Positions 46,462 through 58,157 of a DNA stretch of 64,000 nt are shown one piece after another. The notes below the pieces were generated by a model. That model made no database searches. It had not been told where the DNA came from and was given only the letters and a program-made list of their open reading frames with translations. The stretch spans positions 9,090,499 to 9,154,498 of the forward strand of contig JAQFVV010000012.1 of NCBI GenBank assembly GCA_028023455.1, given 5' to 3'. A program made the translations under genes and the position numbers. This stretch comes from Epiperipatus broadwayi. Taxonomy: Eukaryota; Onychophora; Udeonychophora; Euonychophora; Peripatidae. The first letter of the stretch is position 1. Each line of letters opens with the position of its first letter.

Positions 46462-47929
46462 AAAGTCAACATTGAGAAGGGTGTAAGACAAGGTAACTCC
46501 ATATCTCCAAAACTTTTTACAGCAGTGCTGCAAGAAATATTTTGTGGATTAAAATGGGAAGCTAAAGGAGTGAAAGTAAATGGAGATTATTTAAGTCATT
46601 TAGATTTTGCAGATGATGTAGTTGTTTTTGCAACTTATACTTCAGAGCTGCAGGAAATGTTGCAGGAGTTATCAGATGAAAGTAGGACTAAAGATAAATG
46701 TTAAAAGACTAAAGTAAAGTTTAATGGATTTTCTCAAAATATGAAAATAAAGATTGATTATGATGAGTTAGAAGAAGTTAACAGTTACAAACAACTTGGT
46801 CAGATTATTAATACATATGGAAACATAATGGATGAAATTAATCATAGGATTAAACTTGGTTGGAGTGCTTTTGGTAGAAATAACTTGATACTAAAAGGAA
46901 ATATATCTACGTGTCTGTAAAGCAAGATTTTTAATAAATGTGTTTTACCTGTTCTTACTTATGTATCAATAATGAAAGAAAGAAACAGTGCACTGGCAAA
47001 GACAGTACTATCAGGCTTCTGAATTTTAGGCTATTAAGATCATATATAATTTTCAATGATTATCCAATTTTGACAGGCAATGTCTTCCAAATTATTTATG
47101 AGGACGAATAGTTTTAATTTTAACAGTATACAAGCCTAACACGAGCATCAGTTTTGAAAGAAACTTTTTAAATTCCAACCATCAATAAAGATATTAAATG
47201 TATATATATTTTGCTCTAAATCTTTTTTTTTTTTTCTGACTCTTACTTTTCTCATACGGTACTTATTAAACCTATTATTTTGAAATTTCCTTGTGAGTAT
47301 ATGATATTTTTAGTTATTAAAATGATTCTAAAATTTTAAATACAATTTCAATAAATATTTATGCCTTTAATATTATTGTGAGAGGAAGTTTTGATAAACA
47401 TATCTTCGAATTATTGCTCGCGAGTAACAAGCACACGGTATACCCAGCACGCAACTAACACTTTATTTTTCGAAATAGTAATCTATAAACCGAAATATAA
47501 TTTATATTACTTTAAAATTTATTGAAAATATTAATTGAAAGTGTAAAAAAAAAAGTTTTACAAACAATAATCTTTTAAAATAATACATTTTTGAACGATA
47601 TACTGCCGTAGGGAAAAAAATTAGCTTTTTTTTTTTTTAAAAAAAAAAAAAAAAACAGACCGAAAATCACGTTTTGTTTTATTTACAAAAAAAAAAAACC
47701 ACTTTTAGAGTAAATAATTAAAAAAACAGATCGCTTTTTACAAAGTCATACTTTAAAAATACATCGATTCATGAAATGGTGAAATAGAATGTAAAATTAT
47801 TACGTTTGACCGTATATTTAAATAGTTATGACTTTATAAATTATTCACCCCTGTACATTATAGGCCCTGAATGTTTTAAGTACTATGTTCATAAACGTTA
47901 GCAATGAGGCATTTAGAGGTTGCTGTTTT

Positions 47930-48231
47930 TACCGTGTGTAACGTGGAGAAACAGCGCCGCGTAGTGGGCTAGAATCTTGGTAGTTTCTGATAGCAGACGA
48001 CACATAAGCTAGATGTGTTTATGGCAATCAGCGCCACCTAGGTTCTTGGTAGCAGACGACGCAAGCTGCCAGCCAGCTTGTGGAAGGTTCCTGTGCGTAC
48101 GCATGGTGAACAGCGCCACCTATCGGCAGAAAAAGCGTCGTCTGCTTTTGAGGCCCCTACCCTGTATGTTCTGTGTGAAAACACAGAAACAGCGCCTCTA
48201 GCGGCGACAGTACAGTCTGCAAACCACAACC
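47930..48231. repeat. CpG-rich block, second copy
   Basis: This is the reverse complement of 37,811-38,135 with only scattered differences. The same CAGCGCC motif spacing and the CTGTGTGAAAACACAG palindrome are present. An apparent frame through it is the mirror of that at 37,783-38,004. Confidence 0.85.
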
Positions 48232-51200
48232 ACTTTTTCAAATAATATCTAATTGTAATCATTATATTTTTTGGTTTAAATACAAATATTTTATAAATAT
48301 GTTGCATAAAGTAATTATAAATACAAAAATAAACTATAGAAAATAAATATTTTTTCTTTCCAAAGTAAAAAATGAAATGCTTGTTCTCAAACCCTGAGAA
48401 TAAAATTTTTTCCAATCAGTGGCATTTTCAGTTCCTTTGTATTATGATGTCATCAATCAATGACATTATTAGCTCCTTTGAATTTTCCAATTTTTAAAAA
48501 TAATAATAAATGAATAGAAATGTTAGCTCCAATTTTTGTTTTAATGCCAATAAATAAAAGCAAGCTAGCAAAATAGTGCTATAGATATCTATAAAAAAAA
48601 ATCTGAAAACAATAGCAGTGCCATCAGAATGTGCTGATGATATTCAATGGCAAATGAACAGATTAAAGTAAAATCAATGTGGTTTAAATAATTATAAAGT
48701 CGAATACGAAATAAGCCTAATGCTGCATTTCAAAGCAAATGTAAAAATTGAAATGAGTAACTTCCCACGTGTCATTTAATATCAATGTTCCAGCCTCTTT
48801 ATCAAACTGAATACAGTATAAAATGATCATTTACTTTATTTGGAGATAGCATAAAGAAAATATTATTTTGTATTTGCAGTCAGTTTAATAGAGAGACTGG
48901 TTATGTATATCACTACAATAGTAAATTTTGGAAAAAAATATCAGTGCCATAATTTATTTATAGTCAGGGCTGTGCAAAACTATCTTATTGTAATGGGTAT
49001 GTTGAAATAAGAGTGTCACTCTACTGCTACAAAAATAGCCTAGGACATTCTTATCATTGTATATATTCATTACAATAAAATAATTTTAAATGAAGTATAT
49101 TTAAGGGGCTATACCTATATAGTAATCATAAATCATTCAACTATACATATATAATGCAAATATAATGATTTATATTGTTTTCTAAAATAAAAATGCAACC
49201 ATACAATTGATGTAATCATAACTAGTTATTTAGTCTACCGCTTAAATAAAATATTTATCCTAATGATGATAGTGCTGGACTTAAGAATTAGAGATGTCCG
49301 TACCTGATGTAAACAATGCAGTTTAGTCTTAATGAATCAAACTGCTGCATTCATCCATCACTTTGATGTTGAAAGTCATGTAACACCCTAAGAAACTAAT
49401 CTTATAATTTATTTATTTAGCCCATAATGTATATGGAGTTTAATTACCAAGATCTATAGTCTTCTTTACTTATTTCTTAATTTTAAGCATTTTCCTAGTT
49501 TGATCTCAAGTTATTATTTTAACTGTGATTGTTTATCATACATAATTTTAAATTATATTTGATTCATAAGCAAAATAGTTAACTACATGACTTCTATGTG
49601 ATAATGAATTTTATTTATCATTCATTTCAATCAATACAAATAATACTACAGACAAAAATGCATTGTTTACATCATTTTATTAATTTTTTTCTAGATTTTC
49701 AGATCATGGTAGTCATTTTACTTTAAGTCAAAAAAAAAAAAAAAGTATCAAACTTGTGTAAAATTAGCAAAATAGAGATTTCTGAACTATATCTTGATTT
49801 TCTATCGACCAGTTTGATTTTAGTAATTTAAACAAATTGTATTGCTAGGAATAAAAATAAATAATTAGTTAGTTTATTGCTTGGAAATTCCCAAGATGTT
49901 CAAGAACAGGATATTCACAACTGGATTTTGACTATGAATTCTGAACTCTAAGTCACTTTCTTGTTTAACCAAACCAATCGAATACTATTAGTTTATTTTT
50001 AAAAGTATTCAATTGACAATCTGTTCATGTAAATCTAGTCAATACTATAAACCCAGAGTGTCACTAGATTTAATGATTGTTTCTGATTTGAATAAAACAG
50101 ACAAAATGGATTTGATCTACTGCAGAATGCAAACAGAAAAAATATATAACAGAAATATAGTTTCATGCATTAATGCTATTTGGATATTAAACGTGTGTGT
50201 ATTTTACAGATGTTTAATGATGAATTTGTCAACATTTTACTACTACATATATATATATATATACATCTATTCATTTATAAAATTATATTCTTCATCTCAT
50301 GTCTTCAAAAAATTTTGCTTATAATGTGTATATTAAAAATAGAATACAGTAACTGTAATATTAATTCTAACAAAAATAAATTATCAAGTAGTTAATGATA
50401 GTACCTAAAATCAATTGAATTAAGATTCCATCTGTTCTATAAAAATAGTTTCTATTAATGCTATTATTATATATTTTTTCTTTTTCTTAGCTTTTTAGAT
50501 GAGAGATTATTGCATCTCTGCTTTAATTCTTTACCTATTAAAAAATGAACTTTACTAGCAGTATTCGTTATTATTACTTATTTAATATTACATCACTATT
50601 ACTGGTTAAAAAGCCATAGTGCAATGCACAGTCAAACCATAATTTTGCTTTAGGTAAATTATAAAACATGTATAAGAATAATATAATGTAATAGAATATA
50701 ATAAGTACAAAAAATAATTGACATCATAAAACATAAAAAACACAACAAAGAAACTAAGTTCATAAGCAGACAATTACTAAAAAACGTATTTAGTTCTCAT
50801 TCATTGTCAGGTGTATATAATTCTATGCAATTCAACTATATCTGTGTGACTTCTCAGAAACCAATTACTATAAAACAAATTATCATTCTGCAAGAGGGTG
50901 CGTTTAAAGAACACTAGATGCCTCGAATGTGTACTACCCTGAAAATAAATTATTTTAAATCATTTATTGGGACTGACAACTATTACATTGAATAATCAGT
51001 ATAATCATGTCAAAAAGACATCTTCTAAAGCCCTTAACATTTATTTATCGCAAACACAAAAAAATTTTTATTTTTCAATTTCAATTATATTTGGTGTCAG
51101 ATTTATTTTGCCCTATACTTACTTCAAGTTTGTTTCAAATCAGTTTATTTTTATTACTAAACAAAATAAATGAATGGTTTATTACTCAGGAGTTCATAAA

Positions 51201-52167
51201 AAGTTTGAGGCCAAAAGTAAAAGAGCTGGAATCATGATGGTTCGTGGATCTTGGACTCCTCAGTCCAATAATTTACCACTAACACATCATTTTTACTACT
51301 TTAATGGTTTTTTATTATTAAGTCATTCTATATGTGACTATTAACTATATTTCCCAATATTTAGTGAAATATACACAATGTTTTCTGAACTATACACTAA
51401 TATATATATAATTTTAGCTAATTAATTAGTTTTACTCAAAAACACTATTTGAGTACTTTCTAAGAAGTTTAAATATTAGTAAATGCTTCCAAAAAGTTTA
51501 AATGTTTGGTTGGGTTTTATCATAACTAAATGCTACAATCTTAATTTGCTTATATATAAATATTTTAGTTTTAACATTTTTTTTGTATTTTACTTACATT
51601 TGTATTCTAAATTATTTTTTCATATTTTTTTTGGAATACCATTATTAAATTTTAAAAAAAAATTAAGTCCATCAATTCTTATTTACATATATTAATTGTA
51701 TAATGTTTTGTTTTTATTTTGTTAAATTATATATATATAAAAAAAGAAGCTCTCTCAAAATATATATATAATTGGGCTGAATATATTTGTGTGTTTATTA
51801 TAATAAGAAATTTTACTTTGTCTTTTTTGACCCCCAAAAAAGCCAAAATTAGCCCAAAAAAATTTTTTTTGACAACTATCAATAATACGTCGAAAATTAC
51901 TAGTACCACAAATCTTTCAGTTGGAATACAGAAAATCATAAACATCAACAAATAAACCTTGAAAAGAACATGCTCAGCCTCTCATCTTAAATTCTAGCGG
52001 ATCAATTCGTCAATATGCTTAGGAATTCAGTCAGCAGTGAAATCAACGGCAATTTATATGATCATAGTATTGATTAGTATAATGTTTTGGTTATTGATAT
52101 GCTGATTAAATTAGCTAGTATTATAACCACTACATAAGATCTACTCGTATATTAATGATCACTCGTT
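48232..52167. other. AT-rich stretch without a recognised gene
   Basis: Frames at 50,013-50,395, 50,967-51,237 and 51,719-51,955 are AT-driven and include microsatellite-coded repeats such as HIYIYIYIYI. (TA)n runs lie near 50,248-50,262 and 51,730-51,740. No known element is recognised. Confidence 0.5.
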
Positions 52168-52245
52168 TATTAGCCGTAGGTTCGGCCGCGAAAGCGGTAT
52201 AATTCTGTGTTTTTACACAGAAACAGCGCCAACACAGGCTGCACA
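52168..52245. repeat. CpG-rich block, short divergent copy
   Basis: TTCTGTGTTTTTACACAG is followed by AAACAGCGCC and GGCTGCACAGT, matching the end of the CpG-rich block near 48,168-48,220. It is preceded by TTCGGCCGCGAAAGCGG, which is CpG-rich but not seen in the other copies. Confidence 0.6.
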
Positions 52246-53867
52246 GTGAATAGTTTACTAGTACTGTAATTAATTTATGAAGTACATGTGTAAAATAGAT
52301 ATAAGGTTAACATTAAAAAATTAATTAATTAAATACTTAATGAAAATTATGACATAAAATTATGAAAAAAATATTTGGTTATATAAACACATAAGATATG
52401 GGTAATGTATATATATATGCAAATATATTGTTTGTATTGAAGTTTATATAATTATGTGTAAAATTATTAAGCACTAATTTGCATACACATACTACAAGCC
52501 CAAGTGAGTAATCTTGTAGTAAGTGTTTAGAAACATGTTATTGACACTTGGTGGTGGGGATATCAGACTATTACTGAAAATACTAAGCAATAAATGGAAT
52601 AAATAGTCAGAATACGCTTTTTTTTTTTGTTTGTAAACAAAATAAAAAAAAGTAATGTATGTTTCCTAAACAAAATTAAATATAAGTAAAATACTGTAAT
52701 GGTATGAATTTGGAGTGGTATATAAACTAATAAAAAACACCTCATATAAGAAATGGTTAACAAACACAAATATTTACAATCTGTAATTGTAACCAGTATA
52801 ACCCACACTGATGATGATGATCAAAATCATTTTAACACTGAAGGCTAAAATAAATATAATTATTCCAAAAATATTTTTAATTTCTTTTTCTAGATTCAAT
52901 TTAAAATTAATCTTTCAGTGTCAAACTTTCAATTTTCTGGATAACTTCATCATTTTAATATAATTCCATTATCCCTCTGCATATCCTCTAGTGGATTGCA
53001 TAGCTTCTCAGGGTTAGTTGTTATTAATGGCATATGTTTGGAATGAGTTCAAAAAACAAAAAAACTAAATAAAAAATGAGTTAATTTATTTACAATAATT
53101 AAACAATTTATTTACTATAAGTAAAATACAAACTTGTTGCTTATACATTTACAAATACCACAATATAAAGAAAATAAACAAAAATATAAAATATTGAATT
53201 AAATAAATATAAATATTATACCTAAGACCTTTTAATTAAATACAAAACAAGTTCTTACCAGCTAATAAAATGTTTTAAACTATGATTTTTGTAGAAAATA
53301 TAAGCTTATTATAGTCTTTATCAATCCAGTCCTGGTTGTGATTATCTCTTTGGATATCTGTGATGGTAGACAATGTAGATGACTTCCAATAAAAACAGAT
53401 ATACATTAGGTCTTATCACAATGCCCCTTCCTTCTTTATGGTATATATTTTTTAAAGCAGACAATATTGAATTCTATGTAACTTCAATGTTCATATCTGA
53501 ATAGAACTACACAGTTTCAGGTCTTTTGACTGATGTGTCCTTTGTTTTCTAGCTAGCCATACTTAAGACTTTTGCTACATAATGTCATCATACTTACTGA
53601 ATAGGATGGAGTATTGAAAAATACTTTCAAACAGTCAGCAAAGTGTAGTTATACTAAGCTATTTTGAGATAAAATGTTTTAACCAGTGGTTTTTCTTCTT
53701 AACAGCTACTTCTCTATCTGCATTTTCTTCTCACTTCACTGAATCAATTTGCACTGTTTTCTTTTCAATTAGAGATTAAACTACTTTCATTTTTCTTTTC
53801 AAACAACATGTTTTTAACATTTAATCTGTAATGGAGTCAATAGTAATGCATATTAGAATGTTTGGTA
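52246..53867. other. AT-rich stretch without a recognised gene
   Basis: The frame at 52,563-52,808 shows no motif and is built on AT-rich codons. A T run lies at about 52,619-52,629. Nothing else stands out. Confidence 0.5.
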
Positions 53868-54070
53868 CCCATTCGGGTTTACGTATGGCTATCAGTGCCA
53901 CCAAGCAGGCAGTAGTGCTAGCAGCTACTTGGCATAAGGTTCCCATGTGTACACATGGTGAACAACGCCACCTAGCAGCTGGAACTTGCATCACTGCTTT
54001 TGGTCTTTACTCTGAATATTTCTGTGGTTGACACAGGAAACAGCACCTCTTGCGGCCACATGGGGTATAA
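53868..54070. repeat. CpG-rich block, diverged copy
   Basis: TATGGCTATCAGTGCCACC, CATGTGTACACATGGTGAAC, AACGCCACCTAGCAGCTGG and CAGGAAACAGCACCTCTTGC follow the order of the block at 47,990-48,215 (ATGGCAATCAGCGCCACC, TGCGTACGCATGGTGAAC, AGCGCCACCTATCGGCAG, CAGAAACAGCGCCTCTAGC). Many CpG sites have become TG or CA, as expected of methylated, older DNA. Confidence 0.75.
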
Positions 54071-54799
54071 GTTGAAAGTACCGAATGTTTTTTAAGAAAC
54101 AGCTTTATCCTGAATTAACTACTAGATTTATTATAATTTAACAAAACATGTTTTTTTTTAAAAAAAGTTACATTCAGATAATTATTTTATAAATAATTAT
54201 AAACATAAAAATCATGACTGAACTTTGAAATTTGTTCTCTAACTTTCTCAATTTTAGTGCCTTATAAATTTTAATAACATATTCAGATTTGCCATTGAAT
54301 TTTTTTTACAAGTAAAGTCAAATTCTTTCTTTAAACTCCCATCCAGAAAGCAAACATAAAAGATTACAAAAATATGATATATTTTCTTAAATTAAACAAA
54401 TCATATTCATTTGTGTTAACTGAAATTTAAATGAATTATCTAATTTCTCTTTCTTGACTTTCTTACATGAACTATTATTTTACTAATTATAACTTTACAA
54501 TATATATATATATATATATTATTAAATATTTAGATACTTGTGAGTTTTCCTGTAAATCAAGATGGCAGCCTGCATTTTCAATAAAATATACAATAACGAA
54601 GAAATGCAAAAAAAATGTTCACAAAAAAAGGCTGCTAGAAAATGTATTTAATATTTAAATTTTTATTATTACTGTTACTTAAAAAAAGATATTATTGTGG
54701 TAAAATTAATTACAATATTTACACTTTATTTTTTTGTGTGCATTAGCTTATTAGCAGAAAAATTAATAAAAAAATATATATACAATATTTACACTTTAT
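54071..54799. other. AT-rich stretch without a gene
   Basis: A TA microsatellite lies at about 54,499-54,519. No frame is supported. The phrase TACAATATTTACACTTTATT occurs at 54,712-54,731 and again at 54,781-54,800. Confidence 0.5.
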
Positions 54800-55440
54800 T
54801 CATATCAGCAGAGTGAAATCCCCAAAGGTCTCCAAAATCACCACAAACAAATCTTCTTGTTGGTGCATTTCTCCAGTGTTTCTTATTACATCATTTGAAC
54901 CAACCCAAAACCTTTCAATGTTTTGCATATGCATGCTGATAGTTAGGTCAACAAAGTTATATCATGATAAACTTGAAAATATTGAACTCCTGCAAGCCTT
55001 AATTCATTACTTTTATATGCCTTCCAACAGTCTGAATAAATTGTAATGTCTGTGACATTTTGTTTTATTGCATCTGTAAAAATAGCCATTGTTCTACCTG
55101 AAACAGTTTCAATAAAGCATTCATTGGTTTCTCTCCTCAAGCCACTGAATAACCACTCTTGTGGAATTATTCTCCCTTGGTCATTTTAGTGCTTAATAAA
55201 AAAGTTTTATCAGTTTTAAGAATTATGTTAGGCCCTCTGATTTTGCACAATGGTCAAGATAAAAGCGCAGACTTCCCTCAGGTATCTAATCTATAATGGT
55301 GTGCTTGCACAAATCCAGTTGATATTTTCCCATTTAATTGACAATAAATGTAGTTTCTCATGCCCATTGATGCCACTTTTCTGGAGGGCAAGATCATGTA
55401 TCTTTGGAAATACTCTGTTGCAGGACAGTCCCAAATTTTG
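54800..55440 (-). pseudogene. Merlin (IS1016/ISXO2-like) transposase relic
   Basis: Read on the minus strand across several frames, the catalytic landmarks appear in order: GPNIILKTDKTF (first Asp), GRIIPQEWLFSGL-like (55,160), RETNECFIETVSGRTMAIF, then DITIYSDCWKAYKSN (second Asp), and MQNIERFWVGSN (Glu). The stop is at 54,800-54,802. The WxFxGI-R-T-CFL, SDCWKAY and (T/Q)NIE-x-(L/F)W blocks are the signature of the Merlin superfamily, related to bacterial IS1016. The N-terminal part (CPATEYFQRYMILPS, 55,410-55,365) is less certain. Frameshifts and stops show the copy is dead. Terminal inverted repeats were not found. Confidence 0.75.
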
Positions 55441-55939
55441 ATCATGATAACAATTTCCCAAATATCTGCTGTTAAAAAAAAAAACACACTGAATTGAACT
55501 AAAATATGACAATGTTAAGAGTTTACCATTCTTCCACGTTATAAGTTAAAAAAAAATTGTAATAAAGATTTCTTAATGAAATTTATCAGAATTTATTACT
55601 CTTTTTTAATTTAGTAATTGATTTATTAATTTTCTTTTTAATTAATGTAACAACTAACACATCTTCATGAGATTGTAGCCCTCAAAACTGCATATTTATT
55701 AAAAATATGTCACCATCTTGGTTTACGGCAAAATTCACAAGTACCAATGTAAAATACAATATAACAATTCATCAATTGCTAAAACAGAGAATCATTAATA
55801 TAAATAAAATAACTATTGTCAAGTGCTTTCAACTCCTACGAGTCCTTATCAAGGCAGTAAAAAACTTCTATTTTCTCCTAAACAATAAATTCAACATTTC
55901 ATTGCATTGTCCAGGAACAATTAATTGGAAAACTGGTTA
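55441..55939. other. Stretch without a confident gene
   Basis: The plus-strand frame at 55,707-55,940 precedes the PLE fragment and might be its far N-terminal part, but it has no recognisable motif. Confidence 0.4.
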
Positions 55940-56640
55940 ATTTTGAATTCATAGAACAAGATGAATTTTTTATGGAAGGATAGCAGAAAAGAATTTTTTT
56001 CGATAGTAAAGAAAGAGAAAGTATTACAACAATTTTATTCATTGCTGTCATATACAGGGATTTGGTTTGATAAATTTAAAAAAGATATGCAGTCTAAGTA
56101 TTTGAAGAAATCTGAGTTTTTGTTATATAAGCAAAAGCATATTACACTGCAAAATAATAGTTAACAGGTGGTTAATTTATCTACATGAAAGGTTCCGGAT
56201 AATATAAGTGAATTTTGTTGACCTAGATTTGTATCTCGTTCATGGAAAAATGCAAAAGATGAAGCAGTTGTAGATGTGGAGGTGGCATATGATGGTGTTG
56301 TTAATAAAGAAAATATTATTAAGGTTATAGCTTCACAAATTAATGAGTTATCTAATAAATTGAATTATTGTAAGCAATGGGCTTTGAAAGAAGTTACGTT
56401 ATTTTTAAATAATAACCAACTGATTTGTTCTAAGGAGGATAAATCTCATAGATTTGTATTAATGGATAAAGTTACATAGGAAATTAAACTTCGACAACAG
56501 ATAGAGAAGTTGAACTTTATTAGAATTGAAAATTATAATATAAAGGCTATGAAAGATAAGTTTGGTTTGAAGATTTTGAGAGCATGCAGGAAAGTGTTTC
56601 TCACTAATAGATAATATATGGAGGTTTAGCCATCGATGAC
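55940..56640 (+). pseudogene. Penelope-like element N-terminal / fingers fragment
   Basis: Frames at 55,961-56,164 and 56,276-56,479 continue past a single stop. The second gives KLNYCKQWALKEVTLFLNNN, then ICSKEDKSHRFVLMDKVT, and after the stop EIKLRQQIEKLNFIRIEN. This matches the PLE region preceding the reverse transcriptase palm, where a (E)-x-x-ALK-x-L helix is followed by a (V/I)-x-K-A-DK-x-x-x-x-VV-x-D-x-x-x-Y block and a short (Q)-(L/I) helix. The equivalent block of the other PLE is KSISILPASKSN near 46,250. The palm and endonuclease are missing. A family B repeat follows at once. Confidence 0.55.
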
Positions 56641-56678
56641 TTTTATTCCTCAAATGTTTGTGAATATATGAAAAAGAA

Positions 56679-56745
56679 AAATGATCTCCAATATATGTAC
56701 TTCATGCTGAATTAGCACTCATCAGTTGGTCTGGATCATCATCTT
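56679..56745 (-). ncRNA. Candidate hammerhead ribozyme (repeat B)
   Basis: The minus strand reads stem I 5' strand ending ACCAA, core CTGATGA, stem II G-TGCT-AATTC-AGCA-T (with a G-T pair at its base), GAA, then GT-ACAT-AT as stem III (a G-T pair replaces A-T), A, and TTGGAGATCAT as stem I 3' strand. The invariant core is intact apart from G in place of A at the first stem III position. Confidence 0.5.
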
Positions 56746-57420
56746 CCACACACATATATAATCAGTGCTCGGTTTATATTAAGATAGATCTTCAAACTTT
56801 AATGAACAGGTCTCATTCCTCTTTGCTGTCCAACTTCCCATCGATCAAAATCATTGAAATTCTGACACGTTCAAAGCTCGTTTGCCAATTCTGTTGTCAT
56901 ACCTATGTTGACTGTAATTCATTTTTGACTCTTCATATGTAGTACCTTAAGCCCATTTAAATACAAGTGTAGTATATATATATATTTTATATTAGAATTA
57001 GAGGGGATTTGAACCCAAACTTGCAAGCTCCATCTTATACCACCAATACACATGATCACTTGCATATGAAAAAGATGATTTCCAATATACATAATTCATG
57101 CTAAACTAGCAATCATCAATTGGTCCAGATCATCAGAATGAATTATGGTTAACATGGGTATAAGAACGGAATTGGCATACAAGGGCTTTGAACATACTAT
57201 CATCAGATTTTCAATTATATGGATGGCTGAGGAATGGACATGGAGAAGATTACCGAGTACTGATTCAGACCAACGGATGAGTGATAGTTTAGCAGGAAAT
57301 ATATATACTAGAGATTATTTATCGTTTTCACATGTATGTGGTCATGTGTATCAGTCGGTTGTATAAGATGGAGCGGATGACTAAAGAGAGCTTGAAAGTC
57401 TGGGTTCAAATGCCCTTTAA
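56680..57420. mobile_element. Repeat family B: tandem dimer plus inverted partial copy
   Basis: Two minus-strand units place their ribozyme-like segments at 56,679-56,745 and about 57,070-57,135, some 390 bp apart. A plus-strand partial copy then runs from about 57,150 (ATGGGTATAAGAACGGAATT) through a damaged ribozyme segment near 57,270-57,325 (GGATGAGTGATAG, GGAAATATAT) to CTGGGTTCAAATGCCC at about 57,400. This repeats the tandem-plus-inverted arrangement at 32,740-34,040. Confidence 0.75.
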
Positions 57421-57977
57421 TATATAGTTATATAAATATAATAGAATTGAATTTATATAAAATTTAAAATTAAGTAATATTTTATAAATAAAACAATGTA
57501 TAATTTTTGTTTAAGACTGAATAATATTATTAAAAAATCAGATTAATTAATAAATTCAGAAGTTAGGGTGGAGAGTGCATGTTTATGTCATAGTATTAAT
57601 AATATAATCTATTCTTGGAAAAATATGAGAAAATAATGTGATATTGTTAATGACTGAATATATATATTTGAATGGTATTTTATATTTATTGCAATATTAT
57701 ATTTATTGTAGTCTGAGTAATATTGAAAATAATGGAATGCTTACTTCAATTATTTTATGTTTTCTTTTCTTTTAGATTTGTGACAATCCCAACTTTCCCT
57801 TTTTATAAATGTTATTGAATTAACAATACACTTTTATAGATAAGAGTAGAAAAGTTTAACAAATATCTTTGTTAATATTGTTTATGTAGTTCTTGTTTTA
57901 TTTTCTAAGAAATCTCTGGAGAGATTTCATTTTCAAATTGATTTGGATAGATATTTCTTATTATTTTCATCTTGCAG
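57421..57977. other. AT-rich stretch, possible intron 3' part
   Basis: No frame is supported. It ends in a pyrimidine-rich tract (TTTCTTATTATTTTCATC) and TTGCAG at 57,972-57,977, which makes a good splice acceptor for the open block that follows. Confidence 0.4.
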
Positions 57978-58157
57978 ACAGCCACTGGAGTGATAAATGA
58001 GGAGCATGTTGCGCTTCTTGAAGCAGCCAGAATCTTATGGGTCAAGAATTACCATCAAATGGACCTCAAAATATTCTGGCTCCTGCATTTATTGTTGAAA
58101 CAAAACAGTAGAATTAGTCTTCACTTTCGCTCAATTACCGAGTCCAAAACAATAACA
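57978..58157 (+). CDS. Candidate host exon, 60 codons, unknown protein
   Basis: A 180-bp block open in one frame, less AT-rich than its flanks, is bounded by TTGCAG on the left and GTAAGA on the right (ACA|GTAAGA), both close to animal splice consensus. It begins and ends in phase zero. It encodes TATGVINEEHVALLEAARIL near the start and ISLHFRSITESKTIT at the end, with an amphipathic or hydrophobic LKIFWLLHLLLKQ between. I recognise no family. A non-coding exon or chance open frame is possible. The other two frames have early stops. Confidence 0.4.

Larger units (their letters stand above)
42728..48231 (+). repeat. Inverted duplication, copy 2 (interrupted by a PLE)
   Basis: 42,728-42,829 and 46,462-48,231 together match 39,678-37,811 in reverse complement. 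The RTE part reads VRQGNSISPKLF-like sequence at about 46,490 and ends at the same abrupt junction (CTTACTTATGTATCAATAAT) as copy 1, and the CpG-rich block ends at 48,231 with the same last bases (GCAAACCACAACC). The shared abrupt junction proves duplication rather than independent RTE insertions. Confidence 0.9.

Noticed and set aside
50013-50395. Two overlapping frames containing a (YI)n run
   Set aside because: The run is a TA microsatellite read in frame; no other coding signal.
57340-57420. tRNA-like B-box (GGGTTCAAATGCC) at the end of family B, suggesting a tRNA-derived SINE
   Set aside because: No A-box at the right spacing was convincing, and the conserved body lies upstream rather than downstream of the box, which is wrong for a tRNA-headed SINE. 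The ribozyme explanation fits better.
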